Source: JAPOUP01 sp965201085
GTDB lineage: Bacteria > Pseudomonadota > Alphaproteobacteria > Rhodobacterales > Rhodobacteraceae
Reading direction: 5' to 3'
Length of the DNA stretch: 64,000 bases
Assembly (NCBI GenBank): GCA_965201085.1
Contig: CBDAVS010000025.1
Span: forward strand, 186,001-250,000
Below are positions 18,908 to 27,172 of this stretch, piece by piece. The translations under genes were made by a program, and so were the position numbers. Each line of letters begins with the position of its first letter. Within the stretch, counting starts at the first letter, position 1. The notes under the pieces were generated by a model, which saw nothing but the letters and a program-made list of their open reading frames with translations, ran no database searches and was not told the origin of the DNA.

Positions 18908-19585
18908 TCACATTCGTTGTGAATCATCTGCCAAGGATCGATTCCGGCTACCGAAAACGGCTGACCCTACACGAACGCTGGTGGCGCCCTGCGCGATCGC
19001 CCTTTCGAAATCTCCGCTCATGCCCATCGACAGTTCCGCCAAACCGTTTCGCGCAGCGATTTTCGCCAGGAGCGCGAAATGCAGGGACGGTTCCTCATCC
19101 ATCGGTGGGATACACATCAGTCCCACGACGGGGAGCTCAAGCTTTCGGGTCTCAGCGATGAACTCGTCCGCCTCCATTGGTAACACACCGGCCTTCCGTG
19201 GTTCCTCGCCGGTATTCACCTGCACGTAGAGTGAGGGGCATCGGCCAAGCTCGTCCCGTAGCCTTGCCATTGTCCGGGCAAGCTTTGGTCGGTCGAGGGA
19301 TTCGATCGCATCGAAGAGCTGCATCGCCTGTCTTGCCTTGTTTGTCTGCAACGGTCCGATCAGGTGCAATATTACGTCGGGATAGAGTTCACGAAGCCTT
19401 GGCCATTTCTCGGTGGCCTCCTGAACCCTGTTTTCGCCAAAAAGCCTGTGTCCGGCGTCGAGTGCCGCAGCGACTCTTTCCAGAGGTTGCATCTTTGAGA
19501 CGGCGATGAGCCGGGTCGAGCCGACTTCACGCCCCGTCCGGGCCTCTTCCGCCTGTATCCGTTTGCGGACCTCGCTCAGTGTCAT
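18908..19585 (-). CDS. YggS/PROSC-family pyridoxal phosphate homeostasis protein
   Basis: The 225-aa product is a single-domain fold-type III PLP-binding protein without catalytic activity. It buffers free PLP and affects amino-acid and keto-acid pools. The PLP-Lys lies in RLIAVSKMQP, followed by GHRLFGENRVQEATEKW, HLIGPLQTNKA, VQVNTGEEPRKAG, GLMCIPP and LSMGMSGDFERAI, then the phosphate-binding GATSVRVGSAVFG. Length and motifs are complete. Nothing about its neighbours suggests an operon. Confidence 0.95.
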   Translation of the reverse strand: MTLSEVRKRIQAEEARTGREVGSTRLIAVSKMQPLERVAAALDAGHRLFGENRVQEATEKWPRLRELYPDVILHLIGPLQTNKARQAMQLFDAIESLDRPKLARTMARLRDELGRCPSLYVQVNTGEEPRKAGVLPMEADEFIAETRKLELPVVGLMCIPPMDEEPSLHFALLAKIAARNGLAELSMGMSGDFERAIAQGATSVRVGSAVFGSRNRSLADDSQRM

Positions 19586-19966
19586 CGTCGACCTCTCGTC
19601 AAGTTACCTGTCCATCCGAGTTACAGGGAAACGGCTTTAGGATTCCGGACAGTCATGAAGAAACACATATGGCGCCAGTTTCAAGCGGAGGATGCAGCCA
19701 CGATTCGGAACATCTGTATTAAGTGTAAACCAGACGATACCGGCCTTGGCTACCGATCGATCAACTTTTCATTCACCGGATTGCCCGAGTCGATTCCGAA
19801 ACATTTTCGTGGATCCCTAACTCGTCCCGCTAACGAACCTTTCAGGGACATGACCTCCGGCCGCGCCCCGGGCGCCGGCCCTGCGCGTTTCATGGAGCGC
19901 GCCGCGGGGCCGGACGGTGGGGCAGGCCACCGGGATCATGGCCACCAGGCAACAAGGAAACCACCG
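19586..19966. other. Upstream region of the porin gene
   Basis: The 381 bases between the YggS-family gene (minus) and the porin (plus) contain AT-richer segments around 19650-19800 that could hold the porin promoter and an untranslated leader. An open frame from 19655 runs in phase into the porin, but its predicted residues are not protein-like. No specific operator could be recognised. Confidence 0.4.
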
Positions 19967-21184
19967 ATGAGAAAGACACTTCTGACAACCACCGCGCTCG
20001 CCATGGGTGCGGGTGGCATCGCCGCGGCCCAGGAAGCGGAACCCGAACTTGGTATCGCGCTCAGCGGCGCGGCTGAAATGGGCATCGCCGGAAGCAAGGG
20101 CGATAACACCCGCTTCCATACCGACATTCAGGCGACCTTCACCATGTCGGGTGCGACGGACGGCGGCCTTACGTACGGAACCGCCATTGACCTGAGCGAA
20201 GTGAGCGACGAGGTCGATGGCACTGATCACGCTACGGGCAACGACGACGCCCACGGCGGTATCGCGATCAACATCGCCGGACCTTTCGGAACGCTCACCA
20301 TGGGCGATACGGACGGCGCGTTTGACTGGGCCATGACCGAGACGGCTGTTGGCGGCTCTCTCCGGGACAACCATACCGGCCATCCGGGCTACAACGGCAA
20401 CGGCGGCCTGGACGGAACGCATGACGGGCAGATCCTGAGCTATACGCACACCATAGGCGGCATCGGCATAGCGGTCAGCGCGGAAGTGCCTGACGGTGTC
20501 GAGGGTTCGCCGAGCGAAGGCAGCGCGGTTTTCGGTGTCGGCGCTAAATACTCGATGCCCATGGCTGGTGGCGCAAGCGTGGGCGTGGGCGTCGGATACC
20601 AGAGCGGCGACAAGGACATGGTCGATTACGGCAAGGATTACGCCGACCTCGGTGTGACCGGAATAATGAAACCCACAACAGGCCCCAACGCTAATCTCGC
20701 CCTCAACAGGTTTCTGAACGATAACCGTTCCGCGATTGGCGCCAGCGTCAACATGGCTTCGGGCGGCGGGCTTTCAGCGATCGTCAACTGGTCTCAGACC
20801 AGCCATGAGGGCAGCCGGGTAAATCGGGGAAATAACAACACTGTAATCGCCTGGGACAGCGACATAACGGTTACTCATTTCGGCCTGGGCGTAGGTTACA
20901 CGGCGGGACCGGTGACCGTGGGCGCGAACTGGGGAAGAAACGAGACCGAAGTAGAGCTGAACCGCACACGTAACGGCAGCCCACATCAAGAGGCGACGCG
21001 GGAGATCAGCGCTACCGGAATTGGCCTCGCCGCCAATTATGATCTTGGCGGTGGCGCCTCGCTTCAGCTCGGTGTTGGCGATGGAACGACCGAAACCACC
21101 GACGAACCGGAAGGCGGCTCCAGCCCGGGCCCGGAATCCAAGGATCATAATAACTGGTCACTTGGACTGGCATTCTCGTTCTGA
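19967..21184 (+). CDS. Outer-membrane porin (Rhodobacterales type)
   Basis: The 405-aa precursor begins with a signal peptide, MRKTLLTTTALAMGAGGIAAAQ, cleaved after AAA or AQ. The mature chain alternates beta strands typical of a 16-stranded porin and ends in the C-terminal aromatic signature LGLAFSF. The N-terminal strand ELGIALSGAAEMGIAG and IAINIAGPFGTLTMGDTDGAFDWA are typical of the family; the GPFGTLTMG loop is the constriction-loop region. ATG 19967 is the natural start because it begins the signal peptide and has AAGGAAA upstream. It lies 36 bases before a lipoprotein gene. Loops rich in Gly and Asn suggest surface variation. Confidence 0.9.
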   Translation: MRKTLLTTTALAMGAGGIAAAQEAEPELGIALSGAAEMGIAGSKGDNTRFHTDIQATFTMSGATDGGLTYGTAIDLSEVSDEVDGTDHATGNDDAHGGIAINIAGPFGTLTMGDTDGAFDWAMTETAVGGSLRDNHTGHPGYNGNGGLDGTHDGQILSYTHTIGGIGIAVSAEVPDGVEGSPSEGSAVFGVGAKYSMPMAGGASVGVGVGYQSGDKDMVDYGKDYADLGVTGIMKPTTGPNANLALNRFLNDNRSAIGASVNMASGGGLSAIVNWSQTSHEGSRVNRGNNNTVIAWDSDITVTHFGLGVGYTAGPVTVGANWGRNETEVELNRTRNGSPHQEATREISATGIGLAANYDLGGGASLQLGVGDGTTETTDEPEGGSSPGPESKDHNNWSLGLAFSF

Positions 21185-22074
21185 GGCCCGAATGAAATCA
21201 GTGAAAAGAAAGGATATGTCATGACAACCATGACTAAACTGGCGCTGCTTGCGACCTGTGCGGGCCTACTGACCGCCTGTGGAGGCGGCTCGGACAACCC
21301 CGCGATGGGTGGCGGTGGTGGAGACGGCAACGGCGCCGAAACTCCTACGCTAGAGCAGCGACTGGCGGAGCAGAACAAACTGGTCGATGAGGCTAGATCT
21401 GCCCGTAGAGCCGCCGAAAAAGTGGAGGACTTGACCGCAGATACCGCGTATGACGGTATCGATCATGTCACCGCTCAAGGGCGTTCAGCGCTCGTGCATG
21501 AAAGAGCCCAAGCCATCTTGACTGATTACGATCGCGTTATGCGACAACTTGGAATTGCGCAGGACAAGGTAGATGCTCTGAAAGATATCATGGAGGACAA
21601 GTCCATAACCATGGCGGAAAAGGATAACGCCGAGGAACTTCTCGGGCCAGCGGAATATCAAGTCGGAGAGATCCGCGAGATTCTGGGCCTGGATCGCGAT
21701 ACCGGAGAACCGGTTAAAAATAATATACCGGCGCTGAGACAGGCGTATCTCAAGGTCATAGAAGATCCGAACATGCGAAAAAACGCCGCCTATCACGAGG
21801 ATAAAGCGGCGGACGCGGTCTGGGAAGCGCTTGAGGGGTTTAATGGGCAACCTGGGGATGGCTTGGGCGCCCTCGACAGATACATTGAGGAGGGCAGCGC
21901 TTTCGCGGTAAGTGAAAAGCCAAATGGCGCGATGACCTTCGAGGATATCGTTGGCGACGAACTGGATTTTGTGGACATCGGTAATCGAAGGCGCAATGCG
22001 GTTTCCGTAGAGGGTATGGAGCTAGAAAAAGGGAAGTCATACGTCGATAATTCTATGACTGACTTCAAATATAA

Positions 22075-22097
22075 GGGTATTATATACCTTGTTAGAC
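22075..22097. repeat. Left terminal inverted repeat of the outer IS1595-type transposon
   Basis: 23 bases, matching the reverse complement of 27150-27172 at 22 positions. It overlaps the last codons of the lipoprotein frame. Confidence 0.85.
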
Positions 22098-22100
22098 ATA

Positions 22101-22108
22101 AAATAATT
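22101..22108. repeat. 8-bp target duplication (left) of the inner transposon
   Basis: AAATAATT directly before the inner left inverted repeat. The same octamer directly follows the right repeat at 24687-24694. An AT-rich 8-bp duplication is what the IS1595 family usually makes. Confidence 0.85.
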
Positions 22109-22182
22109 CGGAATGAGTAGTTAGGGGCTTGAAGCCTGTCTCAAGATCGCTTATATATGATTCGCAGACAGAGGATAGCACA

Positions 22183-23058
22183 ATGAACCTACTGACCATC
22201 TTCACCCGCTTTCCCGATCAGGAATCCTGCATCGCTCACCTGGAAAGAATCCGCTGGGGCGATGATCCACACTGCCCACATTGCGGCTGCGATCACGTCG
22301 CCCGCAAACAGGACAACGACCGCGTCGGTCGTTGGAACTGTCATGGCTGCAAATCCAGTTTCAACGTTCTTTCCGGCACCATATTCGAAAAGACCAAGAT
22401 ACCGCTTCAGAAATGGTTCCTTGGCATTGGCCTGATGGTGAACGCGAAGAAAAGCCTTTCGAGCCATCAACTCGCGCGGGACCTGGACATGAACCAGAAA
22501 TCCGCCCACTACATGCAGGAACGTATCCGCGCTTCCATGCTGACCGAGGAAAAGATGCTGCTGCAAGGCGTCGTTGAAGCGGATGAGACCTATGTAGGCG
22601 GCAAGCCGCGCAAGGGTAACAGGCGCGATGACGACACGCCCACCAGGCGGGGTCGCGGCACAAGCAAGACACCGGTTATCGGAGCGGTTGAACGTCACGG
22701 AAACGTATCCGCCCGCGTTGCCACAGACCTTAGCGGCAAAGGTATCCTGCGCTTTCTGAAAGACACGGTCGATCCTGAGGGAACGCTGCTGATCACCGAC
22801 GAATATTCCGCCTATAACGCGGCCAGTGACATCTATCAAAGGGCGGTCATAAACCACAAGGAAAGCTACGCAGACGGCGATACGCATACAAACACCATCG
22901 AGGGCTTCTGGGCCCTTGTGAAGCGCGCCTGGTACGGCTCGCATCACCATTACACCAAAGGCAGGATGCCGCTTTACATCGCCGAGTCCTGCTGGAAATA
23001 CAACCAGCGCAAAAATACCGACAGCTTCGGAACCTTCATGCGGGAGTGCTTCGTGTGA
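22183..23058 (+). CDS. IS1595-family transposase (inner transposon)
   Basis: The 291-aa product has the family layout. The N-terminal zinc ribbon is CPHCGC (about residue 30) and CHGC (about 51). The DDE-type core follows as VEADETYVGG (about 131), TDEYSAY (about 205) and HTNTIEGFW (about 234). ATG 22183 has GAGGAT upstream and is preferred over the frame opening at 22129. The stop codon overlaps the GTG start of the methyltransferase (GTGA at 23055-23058), which links their translation. All catalytic segments look intact, so this copy may be active. Confidence 0.92.
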   Translation: MNLLTIFTRFPDQESCIAHLERIRWGDDPHCPHCGCDHVARKQDNDRVGRWNCHGCKSSFNVLSGTIFEKTKIPLQKWFLGIGLMVNAKKSLSSHQLARDLDMNQKSAHYMQERIRASMLTEEKMLLQGVVEADETYVGGKPRKGNRRDDDTPTRRGRGTSKTPVIGAVERHGNVSARVATDLSGKGILRFLKDTVDPEGTLLITDEYSAYNAASDIYQRAVINHKESYADGDTHTNTIEGFWALVKRAWYGSHHHYTKGRMPLYIAESCWKYNQRKNTDSFGTFMRECFV

Positions 23059-24656
23059 ACCGGCTCTATTATGGCGACTGCCTTACCATCATGGAAGAGA
23101 TACCGCTTGGCAGCGTAGACCTGATCTATCTTGACCCGCCGTTCAATTCCAACCGCGACTACAACGCCATCTACACGACGGAGACTGGCAGGCCGTTACC
23201 GGATCAGGTGGAGGCCTTCTGCGATACCTGGACGCTGGACGAGGAAACGGAACGGGCAATCCAACATATGCCCGTATTGATGCGGGAAAACGGAATTGAC
23301 GACGATATCGCCGAATTCTGGCGTATATGGTTGAACGCGCTGAGGAAAACCAATCCAAAGGTTCTGGCATATCTTGCGTATATGACGCAGCGCCTGCTTC
23401 GGATGCGCGGCATCCTCAAACCGACAGGTTCCATATATCTTCACTGCGATCCTACAGCTTCCCATTACATCAAGGTGATGATGGACGGGATTTTCGGGCA
23501 TAGGAATTTCAGGAACGAAATTGTGTGGAAACGAACATCCGGCCATTCCGACTCAAAAACAATGGGTGCTGTTCATGATGTCATTCTGCGTTACGGGCGG
23601 ACAGGAAAGGCCAGATATAACATTCAGTATGTTCCTTATAGCGAAGAATATACCAAAGAACGGTACAGGCACCGCGATTCCGACGGGCGACGATATATGG
23701 ACGGAGATTTAACGGCCAAAGGCCTGAAAGGTGGAGGTTATAGCTATGAATACGAAGGCGTCAGTAACATATGGCGGGTTCCGTTCGATGCAATGAAACG
23801 CCTGCATGAGCAGAACCGTCTGTATTTCACGGCAGTCGGAGGAATACGGATAAAGCGGTATCTAGATGAAATGAAAGGCGTTCCTGTCAACGATCTATGG
23901 ACGGATATTCCGCCGGTTAACAGCCGGGCAAATGAAAGGCTTGGGTATGCGACGCAGAAACCCTTGGCCCTCCTGGAGCGGATCATCAAGGCCAGCACCA
24001 AGCCCGGCGATACGGTGTTCGATCCGTTCTGCGGGTGCGCGACGACCATCGAGGCGGCGCATCGACTCAACCGGAAATGGATCGGCATTGACATAGCGAT
24101 ACACGCCATCAAGCGCGTCGCGAGCGTAAGACTGCGGGATCGTCTTGGCCTTGTCGAGGGAACGGACTTCACCGTTGAAGGCGTTCCGCGAAACCTTGAG
24201 GGAGCGAAAGACCTCTGGGAGCGGGACAAGTATCACTTCCAGAAATGGGCCGTCGAGCAGGTGGACGGGTTCGTTACGGCAAGGAAGAGCGGTGACGGCG
24301 GGGTGGATGGCCGTCTTTATTTTGATCTCCCCGGCGAGCGTGATCTTCAGAGCATGGTGATTGAGGTCAAGGGCGGCGCGAATGTCGGGATAGGCGTTGC
24401 GCGCGATCTAAGGGGAGTGCTTGAACGCGATTCCGCACAGATGGCGGGACTGATAGTGATGGATGATCTGGGTGACCGGAAGAAGGCGAATTTCGCCAGG
24501 GAAATGGCACAGGCCGGGGATATGGACGCGCTGGGCATGAAATACGCGCGTATGCAGATGCTGACCGTTCAGGAAATACTTGACGGCAAGCGGTTCCTTA
24601 CGCCTTCTGTCGCTCGCGGCAAAGGGCTGGCCCAGCCCAGACTTCCCATCGGATAA
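23055..24656 (+). CDS. DNA methyltransferase fused to a PD-(D/E)XK (Mrr-like) nuclease domain
   Basis: The 533-aa product begins with a beta-class amino-methyltransferase: motif IV DPPFNSNRDYN (about residue 26) comes before the AdoMet-binding motif I DTVFDPFCGCATT (about 320). LKPTGSIYLHCDPTASHY and GYATQKPLALLERII are also typical. From about residue 385 a second domain follows: WAVEQVDGF, GDGGVDGRLYF (about 413) and MVIEVKGG (about 435). These fit a D...ExK nuclease core of the Mrr type. Such fusions could cut and methylate from one chain; target and activity are unknown. The start overlaps the transposase stop, so it is transposon cargo. GTG 23046 is an alternative start. Confidence 0.87.
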   Translation: MNRLYYGDCLTIMEEIPLGSVDLIYLDPPFNSNRDYNAIYTTETGRPLPDQVEAFCDTWTLDEETERAIQHMPVLMRENGIDDDIAEFWRIWLNALRKTNPKVLAYLAYMTQRLLRMRGILKPTGSIYLHCDPTASHYIKVMMDGIFGHRNFRNEIVWKRTSGHSDSKTMGAVHDVILRYGRTGKARYNIQYVPYSEEYTKERYRHRDSDGRRYMDGDLTAKGLKGGGYSYEYEGVSNIWRVPFDAMKRLHEQNRLYFTAVGGIRIKRYLDEMKGVPVNDLWTDIPPVNSRANERLGYATQKPLALLERIIKASTKPGDTVFDPFCGCATTIEAAHRLNRKWIGIDIAIHAIKRVASVRLRDRLGLVEGTDFTVEGVPRNLEGAKDLWERDKYHFQKWAVEQVDGFVTARKSGDGGVDGRLYFDLPGERDLQSMVIEVKGGANVGIGVARDLRGVLERDSAQMAGLIVMDDLGDRKKANFAREMAQAGDMDALGMKYARMQMLTVQEILDGKRFLTPSVARGKGLAQPRLPIG

Positions 24657-24658
24657 TG

Positions 24659-24686
24659 GGCTTCAAGCCCCTAACTACTCATTCCG
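24659..24686. repeat. Right terminal inverted repeat of the inner transposon
   Basis: 28 bases, the exact reverse complement of 22109-22136, starting 3 bases after the methyltransferase stop. It is followed by the AAATAATT target duplication at 24687-24694. Confidence 0.92.
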
Positions 24687-24727
24687 AAATAATTTGTTAA
24701 ACTGATTTCACAAAACGAATCAGGGAT

Positions 24728-25711
24728 ATGACGATGGCACACAACGCACCCGGCAAGCACCACCGTGAGGGAATGACAATTTTCGAAATCATGGACATGT
24801 TTCCCGACGAAGCGAGTGCGGAAGCATGGTTCGAAACGGTTCGCTGGGGTGAGGCGGGCAAGCCCAGAGAATGCCCGCATTGTGGATGCGCCGACAAAAT
24901 TAGCGTCGTGAAAAGCCGGAAGCCAAGACCCTACCATTGCGGTTCATGCCGCAGCTATTTCAGCGTCAGGATCGGAAGCGTCATGGAAGCGTCTAAAATA
25001 CCGTTGCGCAAATGGGCGGTCGCCATTTACCTGAACGCCACCAGCCTCAAGGGCGTGTCGTCCATGAAGCTGCACCGCGACCTTGGCATAACCCAGAAGT
25101 CGGCATGGTTTATGGCGCACAGACTTAAGGAGGCTTTCCATACGGATAGAGGAGTGTTCGCCGGTCCGGTGGAAGCCGACGAGACCTATTTCGGTGGCAG
25201 GGAGCGCAACAAGCACGCGAAGGACAGACTGAACGCCGGACGTGGAACGGTTGGCAAGACGGCGGTGGCTGGCGTGAAGGATCGGGAGACCAACCAGGTC
25301 GCCGCGAAGGTGGTGCCGGACACAAAGGCGAAAACGCTTCAAGGCTTCGTTGAGAGCCATACGGAACCGACGGCGCAGGTCTACACCGACGACGCGAAAG
25401 CCTATGTCGGGATCAGGCGCAGGCATGAAAGCGTCAGGCACAGCGCGGGGCAATACGTGCGGGGCGACGTGCATACTAACGGCATGGAGTCCTTCTGGGC
25501 AATGCTTAAGCGGGCGCACAAGGGCACCTTCCACAAGATGAGCAGAAAGCACATGAACCGGTACGTCCGGGAATTCGTCGGACGGCACAACGTTAGGGAA
25601 GCCGACACAATCGACCAGATGAGGGGAATAGCCATGAACATGATCGGAAGACGGATCACTTATCGAAAACTGATTGAGCCCAACGGCCTTCCGTCGGGCG
25701 CGCGGTCATGA
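24728..25711 (+). CDS. IS1595-family transposase (outer transposon)
   Basis: The 327-aa product has the same layout as the inner transposase but is clearly diverged. It has the zinc ribbon CPHCGC (about residue 48) and HCGSCRS (about 70), then VEADETYFGG (about 148), TDDAKAY (about 219) and HTNGMESFWAMLKR (about 247). ATG 24728 and ATG 24734 are both near AGGGA; a later ATG at 24773 (MTIFEIMDMFPDE) is where family similarity begins. The stop overlaps the next small gene as ATGA (25708-25711). The inner transposon separates this gene from its own left repeat and probably from its promoter. Confidence 0.92.
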   Translation: MTMAHNAPGKHHREGMTIFEIMDMFPDEASAEAWFETVRWGEAGKPRECPHCGCADKISVVKSRKPRPYHCGSCRSYFSVRIGSVMEASKIPLRKWAVAIYLNATSLKGVSSMKLHRDLGITQKSAWFMAHRLKEAFHTDRGVFAGPVEADETYFGGRERNKHAKDRLNAGRGTVGKTAVAGVKDRETNQVAAKVVPDTKAKTLQGFVESHTEPTAQVYTDDAKAYVGIRRRHESVRHSAGQYVRGDVHTNGMESFWAMLKRAHKGTFHKMSRKHMNRYVREFVGRHNVREADTIDQMRGIAMNMIGRRITYRKLIEPNGLPSGARS

Positions 25712-25917
25712 GGGACATTGTCATTCCACCGGTCGTCAACGATCCGGTCAGATTGGCCAGAACGCTGTTTCCGAAACCATCGCCTGAAAAAAGTGGAAAC
25801 AAGGTGGCGACAGGTGGCGGCGATGGCGGCCAGAGCGGGACACATGAACGCCGCGGCGAGGCACCCAAAGCGAAAGCGGCGGCATCCTCCCGCGCGTATG
25901 ATCAACCCCGGGAATGA
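25708..25917 (+). CDS. 69-aa basic protein between transposase and methyltransferase (unknown)
   Basis: The ORF starts with ATG inside the transposase stop (ATGA) and ends with TGA inside the methyltransferase start (ATGA at 25914-25917). Perfect coupling at both ends argues that it is translated. The product starts MRDIVIPPVVNDPVRLARTLFPK, then becomes Gly/Ala/Lys/Arg-rich and probably disordered. I do not recognise a domain. The inner transposon has no equivalent. A DNA-binding, antitoxin-like or transposase-accessory role is possible, but nothing in the sequence decides it. Confidence 0.6.
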   Translation: MRDIVIPPVVNDPVRLARTLFPKPSPEKSGNKVATGGGDGGQSGTHERRGEAPKAKAAASSRAYDQPRE

Positions 25918-27131
25918 CCCGAGAAAGGGGCGCGGCAGCTAACTGGTCAAACCAGACGGTCTGGACAGGTGACAACCTTCCTATCATGCGCGGGATGAAC
26001 AGCGCGTCGGTGGACCTGATCTACCTTGATCCGCCGTTCAACTCGAAAGCCAACTACGCCGCGCCGATCGGAAGCGAAGCGGCGGGCGCCGCTTTCAGGG
26101 ACACGTGGACGCTGGCGGACGTGGATATCGCATGGCTTGACCTGATCGAGGCGAAGGAACCGGCCCTTAACCGGGTCATCGCCGCTGCCATGACCAAAAG
26201 CGATAAGGCCTATCTGATCTACATGGCCGCGCGACTGCTGGAGATGCGGCGCATCCTCAAGCCAACCGGTTCGATATATCTCCACTGCGATCCGACCATG
26301 AGCCACTATCTCAAGCTGGTCATGGACGCCGTGTTCGGTCGACGGGCGTTCAGGAATGAAATCGTGTGGAGCTATCAGAGATGGACAGGAGCGACGAAAC
26401 ATTTCCAACGGATGCACGACATAATTCTGTTCTATGCGGCATCCTGCAAAACGGTATTCAACGCACTTCAGGAATCCTACAGCGCCAAATCCAGGCACAA
26501 AGGCGCGAGGCGAACGGTTTTCGCGGAAGGGACGATAGAACAGTCTTACACGGATGACACAAGTCGTATGAAGTCCATGCGCGACGTTTGGGACATTTCC
26601 TATCTCAACTCCCAGGCTAAGGAGCGCACGGGCTACCCCACACAGAAGCCCCGTTCACTTCTTGAAAGGATCATCGCCGCCAGCAGCGATCCGGGCGACA
26701 TGGTTCTGGACCCGTTCTGCGGCTGCGCGACGGCGTGCATAGCGGCGCAGGACCTTAACCGGGAATGGGTTGGGATTGACGTCTCGCCGAAGGCCGCTGA
26801 ACTGGTGCTGCTGCGGCTCAGGAATGAGCTTGGCATGTTCGCGCACCATACGGTGGTCAATCGCACGGACATCCCGCAACGCACAGATATCGGGACACTG
26901 ATCCGCTACAATCACCTGAGGAACAGACGGCTTCTGTATGGCGAGCAGGGCGGGCACTGCAACGCATGCAAAACGCACTTCCAGTTGCCGAACCTCACGG
27001 TCGACCATATCATCCCGCGCTCAAAGGGAGGGACGGACCACATCGGGAACCTCCAGCTTCTGTGCGGACGCTGCAATTCCGTAAAAGGTAACAGGGGCAT
27101 GGAATACCTTATCTCGAGGCTCGCGGCGTAG
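25914..27131 (+). CDS. DNA methyltransferase fused to an HNH endonuclease domain
   Basis: The 405-aa product has a beta-class amino-methyltransferase core closely related in plan to the inner transposon's: DPPFNSKANY (about residue 39), LKPTGSIYLHCDPTMSHY, GYPTQKPRSLLERII and DMVLDPFCGCATA (about 265). The C-terminal 60 residues are an HNH domain: GGHCNACKTHF, LTVDHIIPRSKGGTDHIGNLQLLC and GRCNSVKGN, with the CxxC pairs for zinc. ATG overlaps the upstream 69-aa gene. Nuclease plus methylase in one chain recalls restriction-modification or a homing-type function; the target is unknown. The stop is 19 bases before the outer right inverted repeat. Confidence 0.88.
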   Translation: MTRERGAAANWSNQTVWTGDNLPIMRGMNSASVDLIYLDPPFNSKANYAAPIGSEAAGAAFRDTWTLADVDIAWLDLIEAKEPALNRVIAAAMTKSDKAYLIYMAARLLEMRRILKPTGSIYLHCDPTMSHYLKLVMDAVFGRRAFRNEIVWSYQRWTGATKHFQRMHDIILFYAASCKTVFNALQESYSAKSRHKGARRTVFAEGTIEQSYTDDTSRMKSMRDVWDISYLNSQAKERTGYPTQKPRSLLERIIAASSDPGDMVLDPFCGCATACIAAQDLNREWVGIDVSPKAAELVLLRLRNELGMFAHHTVVNRTDIPQRTDIGTLIRYNHLRNRRLLYGEQGGHCNACKTHFQLPNLTVDHIIPRSKGGTDHIGNLQLLCGRCNSVKGNRGMEYLISRLAA

Positions 27132-27149
27132 TAAATCTGGGAACCGGAC

Positions 27150-27172
27150 GTCTAACAAGGTATATAATCCCC
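27150..27172. repeat. Right terminal inverted repeat of the outer IS1595-type transposon
   Basis: 23 bases complementary to 22075-22097 with one mismatch. The gene of unknown function begins 18 bases further on. Confidence 0.85.

Larger units (their letters stand above)
21221..22120 (+). pseudogene. Secreted lipoprotein, C-terminus replaced by transposon sequence
   Basis: The product starts with a lipoprotein signal (LALLATCAGLLTAC, lipidated Cys at about residue 20), then a Gly-rich linker and a helical region (ETPTLEQRLAEQNKLVDEARSARRAAEK). The family is not recognised. The last 15 codons (from GIIYLV onward) lie in the left inverted repeat of the outer IS1595-type transposon, which begins at 22075, and in the end of the inner one at 22109. 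The native C-terminus after DFKYK is therefore missing. It may still be made as a truncated lipoprotein. It lies 36 bases after the porin, so the two may be co-transcribed. Confidence 0.75.
22109..24686 (+). mobile_element. IS1595-type transposon (inner, 'Tn1') carrying a methyltransferase/PD-(D/E)XK gene
   Basis: The ends are a perfect 28-bp inverted repeat: 22109-22136, beginning CGGAATGAGTAGTTAGGGGC, and its complement at 24659-24686. Identical 8-bp direct repeats AAATAATT flank it. The 2578-bp element holds two overlapping genes, transposase and methyltransferase-nuclease. It sits 12 bases inside the outer transposon's left repeat and upstream of the outer transposase gene, so it arrived later. 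Confidence 0.92.
22075..27172 (+). mobile_element. IS1595-type transposon (outer, 'Tn2') carrying a methyltransferase-HNH gene
   Basis: The boundaries are a 23-bp inverted repeat, 22075-22097 and 27150-27172, with one mismatch (GGGTATTATATACC versus GGGGATTATATACC on the outer part). The flanking octamers AAATATAA (22067-22074) and TAATTTAA (27173-27180) match at six of eight positions, a weak or decayed target duplication. The cargo is transposase, a 69-aa protein and a methyltransferase-HNH fusion. A second transposon is inserted at 22109-24686. Without that insert and its 8-bp duplication the element would be about 2.5 kb. Confidence 0.8.

Noticed and set aside
24659..24694. Boundary of the inner transposon at the inner GGGGCTT part of the repeat
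   Set aside because: With that boundary the flanking octamers are inverted, not direct. Extending to CGGAATGAG gives exact AAATAATT direct repeats.
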